Shown piece by piece: positions 1 to 8,940 of a stretch of 64,000 bases of DNA. Under the pieces are notes generated by a model. It saw nothing but the letters and a program-made list of their open reading frames with translations. It was not told the DNA's origin and searched no databases. The DNA comes from DASXRA01 sp036506155. Lineage in GTDB: Bacteria > Actinomycetota > Actinomycetes > Mycobacteriales > Jatrophihabitantaceae. The DNA lies in assembly GCA_036506155.1 (NCBI GenBank), contig DASXSF010000035.1, positions 1 to 64,000 of the forward strand, read 5' to 3'. Numbering within the stretch: position 1 is the first letter of the stretch; each line of letters begins with the position of its first letter. A program made the translations under genes and the position numbers.

Positions 1-653
1 ATCTCGCCGCCGATGACGTCGAATACGAGGTCGACGTCGCCGACGTCTTCCAGCGCGTCGTTCTCAAGGTCGACGAACTCGGCCGCGCCGAAGTCGAGCG
101 TCTTCTGACGGTCGGCCGCGCGTCCGGTGCCGATGACATACCCGCCTGCCTCGCGCGCGAGTTGCGTCACCATCGTCCCGACTGCGCCGGCCGCGCCGTG
201 CACGAGGACGCTTTGCCCCGTCTGAAGACGGCCGTGATCGAACAGTCCCTGCCACGCGGTCAGGCCCGAAATCGGCAGGCTCGCGCCCACCGTGAAATCG
301 ACGTCGCCCGGCAGCGGCGCGAGGTTGCGCGCCTCGACGGCCACGTACTCCGCCAGGGTGCCGTCGCGATGCCAGTCCGCGAGGCCGAACACCCGCTGTC
401 CCACCGACAGCCCCGTCGTGCCATAGCCGAGGGAGCTGATCACTCCGGCCAGCTCGTGCCCAGGGATCGACGGTGTTCGGTCACGATCGACGCGATCGGT
501 CCAGGTCGAAGGCCACTCCAGCTCAGTCGGGACGAATCCCGACGCATAAGCCTGAACAACGACGTCGTTTATCGCTGCCGGCGGCTCGGGCCGCTCCACC
601 AGCGTCATCCCGGCTGTTCCCGCAGCCTGGTCCATCACCACGATCGCCTTCAT
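1..653 (-). CDS. NADP-dependent quinone-oxidoreductase-like MDR family protein, 3' end off the window
   Basis: Medium-chain dehydrogenase/reductase, probably reducing quinones or activated enones with NADPH in the cytoplasm. About 217 residues are visible: the GroES-like N-terminal half (PGHELAGVISSLG) and the start of the Rossmann fold with nucleotide-binding AAGAVG near residue 160. Typical family length is about 310-330 residues, so roughly a third is missing beyond base 1. The ATG at 653 has a GAGGAG ribosome site. The frame stays open upstream to another ATG at 815, which would add 54 residues that repeat the N-terminus (see the repeat entry). The substrate is unknown. Confidence 0.8.
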   Translation of the reverse strand, partial: MKAIVVMDQAAGTAGMTLVERPEPPAAINDVVVQAYASGFVPTELEWPSTWTDRVDRDRTPSIPGHELAGVISSLGYGTTGLSVGQRVFGLADWHRDGTLAEYVAVEARNLAPLPGDVDFTVGASLPISGLTAWQGLFDHGRLQTGQSVLVHGAAGAVGTMVTQLAREAGGYVIGTGRAADRQKTLDFGAAEFVDLENDALEDVGDVDLVFDVIGGE

Positions 654-722
654 GGGACTTGTCTCCTCGGTCATGTGTCTCTTTGGCGGAAATGTTGCAT
701 TGATGGTCGTGTGTCGGTCTTG

Positions 723-815
723 GACGTCGTTGATCGCCGCCTGCGGCGCAGGCCGCTCCACCAGCGTCATCCCGGCTGTTCCAGCAGCCTGGTCCGTCAC
801 CACAATCGCGTTCAT
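723..815 (-). repeat. Degenerate in-frame copy of the MDR gene's first 31 codons
   Basis: Bases 815 down to 723 match the start of the MDR gene (653 down to 561) at 84 of 93 positions by my count, most differences being silent or conservative. The similarity stops after the Asn-Asp-Val codons. The copy has its own ATG and a strong GGGGAGGT ribosome site, and it reads in frame, without a stop, through 23 unrelated residues into the downstream gene. It is either the remnant of a tandem paralogue that lost its body by deletion or a partial duplication. The product could be a 54-residue-extended protein. The rest of 816-1095 shows no gene that I can support. Confidence 0.75.
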
Positions 816-1095
816 CGGGCACCTCCCCTGTACCCAGTCCTCGGTACGCGGCATCGTGCGGCTCACGAGCGTTAGTGGCAACAGATCTCGGTGTCATCAC
901 AAGCTGATCGGTACGCGTTGTGGCGCGAGGACGTTGACGAACGAACTCCGTCACGAAGCGGTTCGATGTGCCCCCGGCGCCGGCGTGCACTAGGCGGCAT
1001 GGAATGGAGACTAACCGGCTCTCATTCCTCAACCCATTCCATGAGGCGTAGCCGACGGTCTCGGCCAGGGCTTCAACGGCCCCGGCTTGCGGGAG

Positions 1096-1168
1096 TGGAG
1101 ACGAAGGGACTTGAACCCTCAACCCCCGCCTTGCAAAGGCGGTGCTCTGCCAGTTGAGCTACGTCCCC
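1096..1168 (-). tRNA. tRNA-Ala (anticodon TGC)
   Basis: Full cloverleaf: acceptor GGGGACG pairs with CGTCTCC, discriminator A, D-arm AGCTC...GAGC, anticodon stem CCGCC/GGCGG with loop TTTGCAA, and a T-arm with TTCAAGT. CCA is not encoded. It lies close to tRNA-Ile downstream of gyrA, a common actinobacterial arrangement. Confidence 0.95.
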
Positions 1169-1179
1169 GCGGGATCAGC

Positions 1180-1317
1180 TTAGGACGGAGATGCGTTTGT
1201 TGCGCTCTGTTCGGTTGCCTCCCGCCACAGCGTGGCCGTGGCCTGATCCGACGCTCGCTTGCGCAGCACCACGGCACCTCCGGCTACGACGGCCAAGAGC
1301 AACAGCACTTTGAGCAC
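1180..1317 (-). CDS. DLW-39 family small protein
   Basis: A 45-residue protein starting at GTG 1317, with AAAGG nine bases upstream. It has one N-terminal hydrophobic helix (KVLLLLAVVAGGAVVL), then a basic RKR and the motif ATLWREAT, which corresponds to the signature that names the DLW-39 family (here ATLW replaces ADLW). Members sit between gyrA and tRNA genes in many actinobacteria; their function is unknown. Starting earlier would read through tRNA-Ile antisense sequence, so the short form is preferred. Probably a membrane-anchored micro-protein. Confidence 0.75.
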   Translation of the reverse strand: MLKVLLLLAVVAGGAVVLRKRASDQATATLWREATEQSATNASPS

Positions 1318-1341
1318 GGGAGCACCTTTCGTTGACGTGCG

Positions 1342-1415
1342 TGGGCCTGGGAGGACTTGAACCTCCGACTTCATCCTTATCAGGGATGCGCTCTAACCGC
1401 CTGAGCTACAGGCCC
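1342..1415 (-). tRNA. tRNA-Ile (anticodon GAT)
   Basis: Acceptor GGGCCTG pairs with CAGGCCC, discriminator A. Anticodon loop CTGATAA between CATCC-type stems gives GAT; the T-arm has TTCAAGT. It lies downstream of the DUF3566 gene on the same strand. Confidence 0.95.
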
Positions 1416-1467
1416 GCGGGACCGACGTGTCAGCTTACCGGCCCACGATCAGCCGCCCAACCAATCA

Positions 1468-2424
1468 TCACTCGCGCTCGGACAGGGTGACCTCAATGCC
1501 ACCGACCAGATCAGCGCACAGGTTGTACACGACCGAGCCCACTGTGGACAACGCGATGAACAGCACCATGTTGATCACGCCGATGATTGCTGACCCGCCG
1601 AACACAAGCCCTGGTGTGATCGGATTCTTCGAGTCGCTGCCGTTGATGGTGGTGACGGCGTTGTTGATGTGGTCGATCACTCCGGCGGCCTGCAAGATGC
1701 CGTAGAGCAGGCCGATGGTGATCAGCCAGACGAAGAACAGCGCCACCGACAGCACGCAGGAGAACTTCAGTACCGTCCAGGGGTTGATGTGCCGTAGTTG
1801 TAGTTTCGCCCGGCGCGGGCCACGCCCCCGGGGTCCGACGCCACGTGCCTGCCGACCCGACGGCGCAGCGAATCCGGGCGGCGGTCCGGAAGGTGGAGCG
1901 AGCTGCGGCGGCGGGGCGGAGGGCGGGGCCATCCCGGGTGGCAGGGCCATGCCAGGCGGCGGGCCCATGCCAGGCGGCGATGTCATACCGGGTACAGGCC
2001 CCATGCCGGGCGGCGGGGCCATGCCCGGACCCATGCCACCTGGAGGCAGGGCGAGCCCCGGCGCGGTGCTGATGTCCATCGTGGAATCACCGTAGCCGCC
2101 TGGCGGCCCGGACAGGCTGATCTGCTGCTCGAATACCGGCCGGTATGCCTCGTCAAGCACCGGCGGTGGCCCGTCGCGGAATGGGGGCGGGGCGGAGCCG
2201 GCCAGCGTCCGCGCACCGAACCCATCATCGTCCATCGGGGGCGGCGCCAGAGTCGGATCCGATTCGAACGGCCCAGCGCCCGGGACGCCGAATGACGTGC
2301 GGGGCCGCGTCTCGTCCTCGTGGTCCGGCGAGTCGCCATTGGCCGAGGACTCGTGCTCGTCGATCGGTAACGGGAAGGACTCGGTCGGTGCGAACGCCTC
2401 GCCCGGATAGCGCGGGCTACTCAT
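1468..2424 (-). CDS. DUF3566 domain membrane protein
   Basis: 318 residues. The first ~200 are disordered and acidic, then Pro/Gly/Met-rich with many near-repeats of the type PPGMGP, ending in a very basic patch (GPRGRGPRRAK). The C-terminal ~110 residues form the DUF3566 domain with two membrane helices (LSVALFFVWLITIGLLYG and GLVFGGSAIIGVINMVLFIAL). This gene follows gyrA in most actinobacteria; here it begins 24 bp after gyrA and may be co-transcribed. Function unknown. The low-complexity region is much longer than the conserved domain and its length probably varies between strains. Confidence 0.85.
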   Translation of the reverse strand: MSSPRYPGEAFAPTESFPLPIDEHESSANGDSPDHEDETRPRTSFGVPGAGPFESDPTLAPPPMDDDGFGARTLAGSAPPPFRDGPPPVLDEAYRPVFEQQISLSGPPGGYGDSTMDISTAPGLALPPGGMGPGMAPPPGMGPVPGMTSPPGMGPPPGMALPPGMAPPSAPPPQLAPPSGPPPGFAAPSGRQARGVGPRGRGPRRAKLQLRHINPWTVLKFSCVLSVALFFVWLITIGLLYGILQAAGVIDHINNAVTTINGSDSKNPITPGLVFGGSAIIGVINMVLFIALSTVGSVVYNLCADLVGGIEVTLSERE

Positions 2425-2448
2425 ATCGCCGTACCGCTCACTACTCGC

Positions 2449-4914
2449 TCACTCCTGCTCGTCCGGCTCATCAGCGTTGCGGGCAATGGCGACGAGGTTG
2501 ACGCCGTCGGGCAGGTTCATCAGCCGCACGCCCATCGTCTGCCGTTGTGCCCGGCGCACCTCCGCGGCCTTCGTGCGGATGACCACGCCGTCAGACGTGA
2601 TCGCGTAGATCTCGTCCTCGGGACGGACGGCGACGGCGCCGACCAGCCCACCTCGCGTGGACACGATACGCGCCGTCAGGACCCCCTTGCCGCCTCGGCC
2701 CTGTTGCGGGTACTCGTCGATCTTGGTTCGCTTACCGTATCCGCCCTCGGTGGCCACCAGGATTTCCATGTCCTCGCGCACCACCTGCATGGCGAGCAGC
2801 TCGTCGCTGTCGGTGAATCGCATGCCGATGACGCCTGACGTGGCGCGGCCCATCGGGCGCAGCGTGTCATCGTCCGCCTTGAACCGAATGGACATTGCCC
2901 GCCGGCTCACCAGCAGCAGGTCGTCGTCGGGTGAGATCAGCGCGGCGCCGATCAGCTCGTCGTCGTCGCGCAGGTTGATCGCGATCACGCCGCCGGACCG
3001 GGTTGAGTCGAAGTCCGTGAGCTTCGTCTTCTTCACCAGGCCGGCCTTGGTGGCCAGCACCAGGTACGGCGCGACCTCGTAGTTCCGGATCGCGATGACC
3101 GACGCGATCCGCTCGTCCGGTCGGAACGCCAACAGGTTGGCCACGTGCTGACCGCGCGCATTGCGATTCGCTTCGGGCAGCTCGTACGCCTTGACCCGAT
3201 AGACCTGCCCCCGGTTGGTGAAGAACAGGATCCAGTCGTGCGTCGAGCTGACGAAGAAGTGCTCGACGATGTCGTCGGTCTTGAGACCTGCCCCCTGCAC
3301 GCCCTTGCCGCCGCGGCGCTGCGCCCGGTACAGGTCGGTCTTTGTGCGCTTGGCATAGCCGGTGCGCGTGATCGTGACCACGACGTCCTCGTCAGCGATG
3401 AGGTCCTCCAGGCTGACGTCACCGTCGTACGGCACGAGCCGGGTGCGGCGCTCGTCGCCGTATTTCCCGACGATCTCGCTCAGCTCGTCCCGTACGATGG
3501 CCCGCTGCCGTCCCGGCTTGGCGAGGATGTCGTTGTAGTCGTCGATCTGGGCGGCGATCTCGTCGTGCTCGTCGATGATCCGCTGCCGTTCCAGGGCGGC
3601 GAGCCTGCGCAGTTGCATGTCGAGGATGGCGGTGGCCTGGATTTCGTCGATCTCGAGCAACTGCATGAGGCCGGTCTTGGCCTCGTCGGCCGACGGCGAG
3701 CTGCGGATCAGCGCGATGACCTCATCCAGTTGGTCGAGCGCCTTGAGCAGCCCGCGCAGCACATGGATGCGTTCCTCGGCCTTGCCGAGCAGGTAGCGCG
3801 TGCGGCGGACGATGACCTCGACCTGGTGGTCGACGTACTGGCTGACGAACTGGTCGAGGCGCAGCGTGCGCGGCACCCCGTCGACGATTGCCAGCATGTT
3901 GGCACCGAAGGTCGTCTGGAGCTGGGTGTGCTTGAACAGGTTGTTCAGCACCACCTTGGCCACGGCGTCGCGCTTGAGGGTGACCACGATGCGCATGCCG
4001 ATGCGATCGGACGACTCGTCGTTGATGTCGGCGATGCCGGCGACCTTGCCGTCCTTGGCCAGCTGGGCGATCGACTCGACGAGGTTGTCTGGATTGACCT
4101 GGTACGGCAGCTCTGTTGCTACGAGGATGGCGCGGCCCTTGACGTCCTCCTCGACGTTGACCACAGCACGCATCCGGATCGCGCCGCGGCCCGTGCGGTA
4201 GGCCTCCTCGATGCCGTCGCGGCCCAAGATCAGGCCGCGCGTCGGGAAGTCGGGGCCGGGGATCAGTTCGATGAGCTTGTTCAGCAACTCCTCGGACGTG
4301 GCATCCGGGTGGTCGAGCGCCCAGGTGACACCGGCCGCGACCTCACGCAGATTGTGCGGTGGGATGCGGGTGGCCATGCCGACCGCGATGCCCTCCGAGC
4401 CGTTCACCAGCAGGTTCGGGAACCGCGCCGGCAGGATGACCGGTTCCTGGGTGTTGCCCGCGTAGTTGGGGACGTAGTCGACGGTTTCCTTGTCGATGTC
4501 CGCCAGCATGTGCATGGCCAGTGGGGCCAGCCGGCACTCGGTGTAGCGATAGGCCGCCGCCGGGTCGTTGCCGGGCGAGCCGAAGTTGCCCTGCGGGTCG
4601 ATCATCGGGTACCGCAGTGACCACGGCTGAGCCATCCGGACCAGGGCGTCGTAGAGCGCGGTGTCGCCGTGCGGGTGGTAGTTGCCCATCACGTCCCCGA
4701 CGACGCGCCCGCACTTGACGTAGTTGCGGTCCGGGCGGAACCCGGAGTCGTACATCCCGTAGAGGATCTTGCGGTGTACCGGCTTGAGCCCGTCACGGAC
4801 GTCGGGCAGTGCCCGCCCGATGATGACTGACATGGCGTAGTCGATGTAGCTGCGCTGCATCTCCGCCTGGATGTCGACGGGCTCGATGCGATCGAAGCCG
4901 GTTGTTTCAGTCAT
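2449..4914 (-). CDS. gyrA: DNA gyrase subunit A
   Basis: 821 residues, a usual actinobacterial length. It forms the A2B2 gyrase that introduces negative supercoils. Catalytic Arg123-Tyr124 lie in AYRYTECRL. The quinolone-resistance region reads HPHGDTALYD at residues 80-89: Thr85 lies at the position of E. coli Ser83 and Asp89 at that of Asp87. The C-terminal pinwheel has the GyrA box QRRGGKG and a later QGRGGKG. It starts 33 bp after gyrB and is probably co-transcribed from the gyrB promoter. Confidence 0.98.
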   Translation of the reverse strand: MTETTGFDRIEPVDIQAEMQRSYIDYAMSVIIGRALPDVRDGLKPVHRKILYGMYDSGFRPDRNYVKCGRVVGDVMGNYHPHGDTALYDALVRMAQPWSLRYPMIDPQGNFGSPGNDPAAAYRYTECRLAPLAMHMLADIDKETVDYVPNYAGNTQEPVILPARFPNLLVNGSEGIAVGMATRIPPHNLREVAAGVTWALDHPDATSEELLNKLIELIPGPDFPTRGLILGRDGIEEAYRTGRGAIRMRAVVNVEEDVKGRAILVATELPYQVNPDNLVESIAQLAKDGKVAGIADINDESSDRIGMRIVVTLKRDAVAKVVLNNLFKHTQLQTTFGANMLAIVDGVPRTLRLDQFVSQYVDHQVEVIVRRTRYLLGKAEERIHVLRGLLKALDQLDEVIALIRSSPSADEAKTGLMQLLEIDEIQATAILDMQLRRLAALERQRIIDEHDEIAAQIDDYNDILAKPGRQRAIVRDELSEIVGKYGDERRTRLVPYDGDVSLEDLIADEDVVVTITRTGYAKRTKTDLYRAQRRGGKGVQGAGLKTDDIVEHFFVSSTHDWILFFTNRGQVYRVKAYELPEANRNARGQHVANLLAFRPDERIASVIAIRNYEVAPYLVLATKAGLVKKTKLTDFDSTRSGGVIAINLRDDDELIGAALISPDDDLLLVSRRAMSIRFKADDDTLRPMGRATSGVIGMRFTDSDELLAMQVVREDMEILVATEGGYGKRTKIDEYPQQGRGGKGVLTARIVSTRGGLVGAVAVRPEDEIYAITSDGVVIRTKAAEVRRAQRQTMGVRLMNLPDGVNLVAIARNADEPDEQE

Positions 4915-4947
4915 ACGTGTGCCTCTCGAAGCCGTCTACGGCAAGAA

Positions 4948-6936
4948 TCAAATATCCAGGAACCGGACGTCGTGGGCGTTTCGGACGATGAACGAGCGCC
5001 GCGCCTCGACGTCCTCGCCCATCAGCACGCTGAACAACTCGTCCGCTGTCGCCGCGTCGTCGAGGGTGACGAGTCGCAGGATGCGCCGGGCCGGGTCCAT
5101 CGTGGTCTCCCACAGCTCCTTGGCGTTCATCTCGCCCAGGCCCTTGTACCGCTGGGTGGCTTCCTCCTTGGGCAGCCGGCGGCCCGCCTCCAGCCCAGCC
5201 TTGAGCAGCCCGTCCTTCTCTTTTTCGGTGTACGCGTACTCCGGTTCTGACTTCAGCCACTTGATCTTGTAGAGCGGCGGTGCGGCGAGGTACACGTGGC
5301 CGTTCTCGATGAGCGGGCGCATGAACCGGAACAGCAACGTCAGCAGCAGCGTGGTGATGTGTTGCCCGTCGACATCGGCGTCGGCCATCAGGATGATCTT
5401 GTGGTAACGGAGCTTGCTGATGTCGAAGTCGTCATGAATGCCGGTGCCCAGCGCGGTGATGAGCGACTGCACCTCGGTGTTTTTCAGCACCCGGTCGATG
5501 CGTGCCTTCTCGACATTGATGATCTTGCCACGAATCGGCAGGATCGCCTGGAACATGGAGTCACGGCATGACTTCGCGGAGCCACCCGCGGAGTCGCCCT
5601 CGACGATGTACAACTCGCTCTCGGCCGGGTCGGTGGAGCGGCAGTCCGACAGCTTGCCCGGCATGCCCATCGTGTCGAGCGCGTTCTTGCGGGCAAGCCG
5701 ACGCGCCTGCTGTGCGGCCTTGCGCGCCCGCGCTGCCTGCGACGCCTTCGTAACGATGATCTTGGCCTCGCCCGGGTTGCGGTCGAGCCAGTCGGCAAGC
5801 CAGTCGTTGCACACCTTCTGCACGAACGACTTCGCCTCGGAGTTGCCAAGCTTGGTCTTGGTCTGGCCCTCGAACTGCGGCTCCGCGAGCTTCACCGACA
5901 CGATCGCGGCAAGCCCTTCGCGGATGTCGTCACCGGTGAGCCGATCTTCGCGGGTGTCCTTGATGATCTTCTTGTCGATGCCCCACTTGTTCACCACACT
6001 GGTGAGCGCAGTGCGGAAACCTTCCTCGTGCGTGCCACCCTCGTGGGTGTTGATCGTGTTCGCGAACGTGTAGACGCTCTCCGAGTAGGTCTCGTTCCAC
6101 TGCATGGCGACCTCGACCGACATGCGGTAGCGACCGTCTTCGCGGTAGTCGTCGCTGAACGAGATCACCGATTTGTGCAACGGGTTCTTCGTCGCGTTGA
6201 GGTGCTTGACGAAGTCGGCGATGCCGCCGGGGTAGGAGTACGTGACCTCCTTCGGCCCGCCGGTCGTCGTGCCGTCCTCACGGATGACGCCCGGGCGCTC
6301 GTCACGCAGCACGATGGTCAGACCCTTGTTGAGGAATGCCATCTCCTGCAGTCGGCGGCTGATCGTCTCGAAGGAGTACGTCGTGGTCTCGAAGATCGCC
6401 GGGTCGGCCCAGTAGGTAACGGACGAGCCGGTTCTGCGGCTCTTGCCTACCTTCTGAAGGGGTGCGGCCGGCTTTTGCGCACGGTACGGCTGGAACCATT
6501 CGTAGCCGTCACGCCAGATGGTCAACTCGAGGTTCGTCGAGAGAGCATTCACGACGGAGACGCCGACGCCGTGCAGCCCGCCGGAGACCGCGTAGGCCTT
6601 GCCGTCGAACTTCCCGCCGGCGTGCAGCAGTGTCAAGATCACTTCAGGGGTGGGGCGTTTCTGTGTGGGATGCATGTCGGTCGGGTAACCGCGGCCGTTG
6701 TCGACCACGCGGACCCCACCGTCAGCCAGCAGCGTCACCTCGATGCGGTCGGCATAGCCGGCCAGCGCCTCGTCGACTGCGTTGTCGACGACCTCCCAGA
6801 CCAGGTGATGCAACCCACGCTCCGACGTCGACCCGATGTACATGCTCGGGCGCTTACGGACCGCTTCGAGTCCTTCGAGGACGGTGATGTCGCTGCCGGT
6901 GTAGTTCGATTTGCCGTTTCTGGACCCACTGGCCAC
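4948..6936 (-). CDS. gyrB: DNA gyrase subunit B
   Basis: 662 residues. The ATPase subunit of gyrase: GHKL fold with catalytic Glu48 in WEVVDNAVDEALAG, transducer domain, and a TOPRIM domain with EGDSAGG and the metal-binding DADVDG. It ends in the usual YKGLGEMN...VRFLDI tail. The 266 bp upstream (6937-7202) hold no gene that I can support and presumably carry the gyrBA promoter. Confidence 0.98.
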   Translation of the reverse strand: MASGSRNGKSNYTGSDITVLEGLEAVRKRPSMYIGSTSERGLHHLVWEVVDNAVDEALAGYADRIEVTLLADGGVRVVDNGRGYPTDMHPTQKRPTPEVILTLLHAGGKFDGKAYAVSGGLHGVGVSVVNALSTNLELTIWRDGYEWFQPYRAQKPAAPLQKVGKSRRTGSSVTYWADPAIFETTTYSFETISRRLQEMAFLNKGLTIVLRDERPGVIREDGTTTGGPKEVTYSYPGGIADFVKHLNATKNPLHKSVISFSDDYREDGRYRMSVEVAMQWNETYSESVYTFANTINTHEGGTHEEGFRTALTSVVNKWGIDKKIIKDTREDRLTGDDIREGLAAIVSVKLAEPQFEGQTKTKLGNSEAKSFVQKVCNDWLADWLDRNPGEAKIIVTKASQAARARKAAQQARRLARKNALDTMGMPGKLSDCRSTDPAESELYIVEGDSAGGSAKSCRDSMFQAILPIRGKIINVEKARIDRVLKNTEVQSLITALGTGIHDDFDISKLRYHKIILMADADVDGQHITTLLLTLLFRFMRPLIENGHVYLAAPPLYKIKWLKSEPEYAYTEKEKDGLLKAGLEAGRRLPKEEATQRYKGLGEMNAKELWETTMDPARRILRLVTLDDAATADELFSVLMGEDVEARRSFIVRNAHDVRFLDI

Positions 6937-7202
6937 CGACGCGACTCCTTTGTACTACGTTGGAACATGAACGAGGGGTTGACACTGCGCCGATAGACCC
7001 GGCGCGGCACCGACCCCACATCGACAGTTCATTCTAGTGCATGGAGCCCCCAGACCGCCCGTGCGACGCGTCCTGTCGCGCACACAGAGCGCCGTGTAGC
7101 CAGGGGGTCACGGGAACCCACGTGCCCCGGGGGGTGCCGAGGCTATGCGGTCGTCTCAGCGCGATCGCAGACTCAACCCGCTGTCCGCGAAACGAGGGTC
7201 GC

Positions 7203-7787
7203 TCATCCGTACGTGTCCCTCGGCCCACGTCCGCCGGACACCGACCAGGCGCCGTGCCTCCAACTCGGTCCGATCGGGCCACTGATCGACAGCCGGGTCA
7301 CCACCTGCGGGCCGAGCTCGGCAACGAGGCGGCTGAGCAGCGCGCCGGCGAGCAGGCGCAGCTGGGTGGCCCACGCCGTCGACTCGGCAGTCAGTCGCAG
7401 CTCGCCCTCGCGGAGGCTCAGCGGCTGGCAATGCGCGGCGATCTCGGCACCGACCAGCGAGGGCCAGTCGGCAAAGACGCGGGCCTCAGCGACCGGTCGC
7501 TCCCAGCCGCGCTCGGCGAACAGCCCGGCCGCCACCTGGCCGATAGGCTCTGGGTCGCGCTCGTCGGGGCCGGCGCTGGAGTAGCCACCACGTGAGCGTC
7601 CCCCGGATGGCCGGTGGCGGACCGGGCGAGATATACGTTGTGCGCCGGACAGAGCACTCTGCGCTAGATCTGCCGAAGGTTTAGCCACGTATGGTGAGCG
7701 TTCATCCACAGGAATTGTGGGTTTTCCACTGTCCACTGTGGACAAGGGTGTGACGTGCGTCTCATTTGACCCGTGTTTATCGGACAC
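7203..7787 (-). CDS. DUF721 (DciA-like) protein of the recF-gyrB locus
   Basis: 194 residues from GTG 7787, which overlaps the recF stop by 11 bases. The DUF721 core (VAAGLFAERGW...VFADWPSLVGAEIAAH...STAWATQLRLL) and the ending RGPRDTYG closely resemble the Mycobacterium Rv0004 protein. DUF721 includes DciA, a loader of the replicative helicase, so a replication-initiation role is a reasonable inference. The N-terminal ~70 residues are unconserved, and their coding sequence carries two DnaA-box-like sites. An earlier in-frame start inside recF is less likely. Confidence 0.85.
   Translation of the reverse strand: MSDKHGSNETHVTPLSTVDSGKPTIPVDERSPYVAKPSADLAQSALSGAQRISRPVRHRPSGGRSRGGYSSAGPDERDPEPIGQVAAGLFAERGWERPVAEARVFADWPSLVGAEIAAHCQPLSLREGELRLTAESTAWATQLRLLAGALLSRLVAELGPQVVTRLSISGPIGPSWRHGAWSVSGGRGPRDTYG
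7702..7745. promoter_or_regulatory. Two DnaA-box-like sites within the DUF721 5' coding region
   Basis: TGTGGACAA at 7737-7745 is the exact complement of the actinobacterial DnaA box TTGTCCACA. TCATCCACA at 7702-7710 differs from TTATCCACA at one base. They lie 2.4 kb from the probable oriC. They may titrate DnaA or be coincidental. Confidence 0.45.
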
Positions 7788-8901
7788 GGCGCACCTCCCC
7801 GTCGTGGACGTCGAAGCGGGCGCCGGCCAGCGACTCGGGAACATCGGAGGCGACGGCTGCTGTGATGATCGTCTGCTCCGCCTTGCCGGCAACGAGGGCC
7901 AGTTGGTCGCGTCGGCCGGTGTCCAGCTCGGCGAAGACGTCGTCGAGGATCAGCACCGGCTCGACGCTTTCGTCACGTAGCAGCTCGTACCCGCCGAGTC
8001 GCAGTGCCAGGGCCGTCGACCACGACTCGCCGTGACTGGCGTAGCCCCGCAGCGGCGTCTCGCCAAGGGTGAGCGCCAGTTCGTCGCGGTGCGGGCCGAC
8101 GAGGTTCACGCCGCGCTCCAGCTCGTGGGCGCGGACCCGGGCCAGCTCGGAGAGCAACGCCGCCTCGAGCACCGCGGGCTCGCGCTGCTCCGGAAGCGAT
8201 GTGGATGCGACGTAGGAGAGCCCCAGGGGCACGCTGGCAGGGGCAACCTGCGCGTACGCGGCGGCGACGTGGGGACGCAGCGCATCGACCAGGTCCAACC
8301 TGGCGGCGAGCAATTGGGCGCCTTGTGTGGCCAGGTGGCCGTCCCAAACGTCTAAGGTGCGCAGGTCGCCGGTGCCGCCGCCACGGCGGGCCGTCCCCGC
8401 TGACTTCAGCAAGGTCGCGCGCTGTTTGAGCACCCGCTCGTAATCGGCGCGCACCCCCGCCAGCCGAGGAGTGCGCTGCACGAGCAAGTCGTCAAGGAAG
8501 CGCCGCCGCTCGCCAGGATCGCCGCGGACGATTGCGAGGTCTTCCGGCGCAAAGGTCACGGTGCGAAGAACGCCCAGGATCTCGCGCGGCCGGGACACCG
8601 GGGCGCCGTTCAACCGTGCACGGTTGGCTCGTCCGGGCGCGATCTCGACCTCGACGTGCAGTTCGCGGCCGTCCGACACCACGGCTGCACGGGCGATGGC
8701 CCGCTCGGCGCCGGCGCGCACCAGCGGCGCGTCGGTCGGCACCCGGTAGCTGCCCAGGGCCGCCAGATACCCGATCGCTTCGACAAGGTTGGTTTTGCCC
8801 TGACCGTTCGCGCCGACCAGCACCATCGGCCCGGGCTCGAAGGCCACCTCGGCGCTGGGCCAGCTGCGGAAGTCGGCCACGGAGAGGTGCCGGACATACA
8901 T
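7777..8901 (-). CDS. recF: DNA replication and repair protein RecF
   Basis: 374 residues. SMC-like ATPase acting with RecO/RecR to load RecA at gaps. Walker A GANGQGKT at residues 30-37, signature region SHGESWSTALALRL, Walker B LILDDVFAELD. It follows dnaN after 39 bp that contain a copy of the dispersed repeat (8916-8940), and its stop overlaps the DUF721 GTG start, so translation is likely coupled. Confidence 0.96.
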   Translation of the reverse strand: MYVRHLSVADFRSWPSAEVAFEPGPMVLVGANGQGKTNLVEAIGYLAALGSYRVPTDAPLVRAGAERAIARAAVVSDGRELHVEVEIAPGRANRARLNGAPVSRPREILGVLRTVTFAPEDLAIVRGDPGERRRFLDDLLVQRTPRLAGVRADYERVLKQRATLLKSAGTARRGGGTGDLRTLDVWDGHLATQGAQLLAARLDLVDALRPHVAAAYAQVAPASVPLGLSYVASTSLPEQREPAVLEAALLSELARVRAHELERGVNLVGPHRDELALTLGETPLRGYASHGESWSTALALRLGGYELLRDESVEPVLILDDVFAELDTGRRDQLALVAGKAEQTIITAAVASDVPESLAGARFDVHDGEVRRVR

Positions 8902-8915
8902 CAGCTGTCCACTTG

Positions 8916-8940
8916 GCTCTTCGCGCGCGCGTTCATCGCG
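8916..8940 (-). repeat. Dispersed intergenic repeat, copy 1 (recF-dnaN gap)
   Basis: On the minus strand this matches GCGATGAGCGCTCGCGCGAAGAGC with two mismatches. Almost the whole gap between dnaN and recF consists of this element. Other copies are at 19158, 29931, 45388 and 60072. Confidence 0.6.

Noticed and set aside
523..1122. 199-residue minus-strand frame starting MRVQVPSSPLPQAG
   Set aside because: It overlaps tRNA-Ala at its start and the MDR gene in another frame, and has no family-like features.
1087..1335. Plus-strand frame with RDLNPQPPPCKGGALPVELRP and a partner frame with ETKGLEPSTPALQRRCSAS
   Set aside because: Both are translations of the tRNA-Ala complement, not proteins.
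3145..4620. 491-residue plus-strand frame inside gyrA
   Set aside because: Antisense shadow of gyrA caused by high GC and codon bias; composition is rich in Asp/Val/Leu with no domain.
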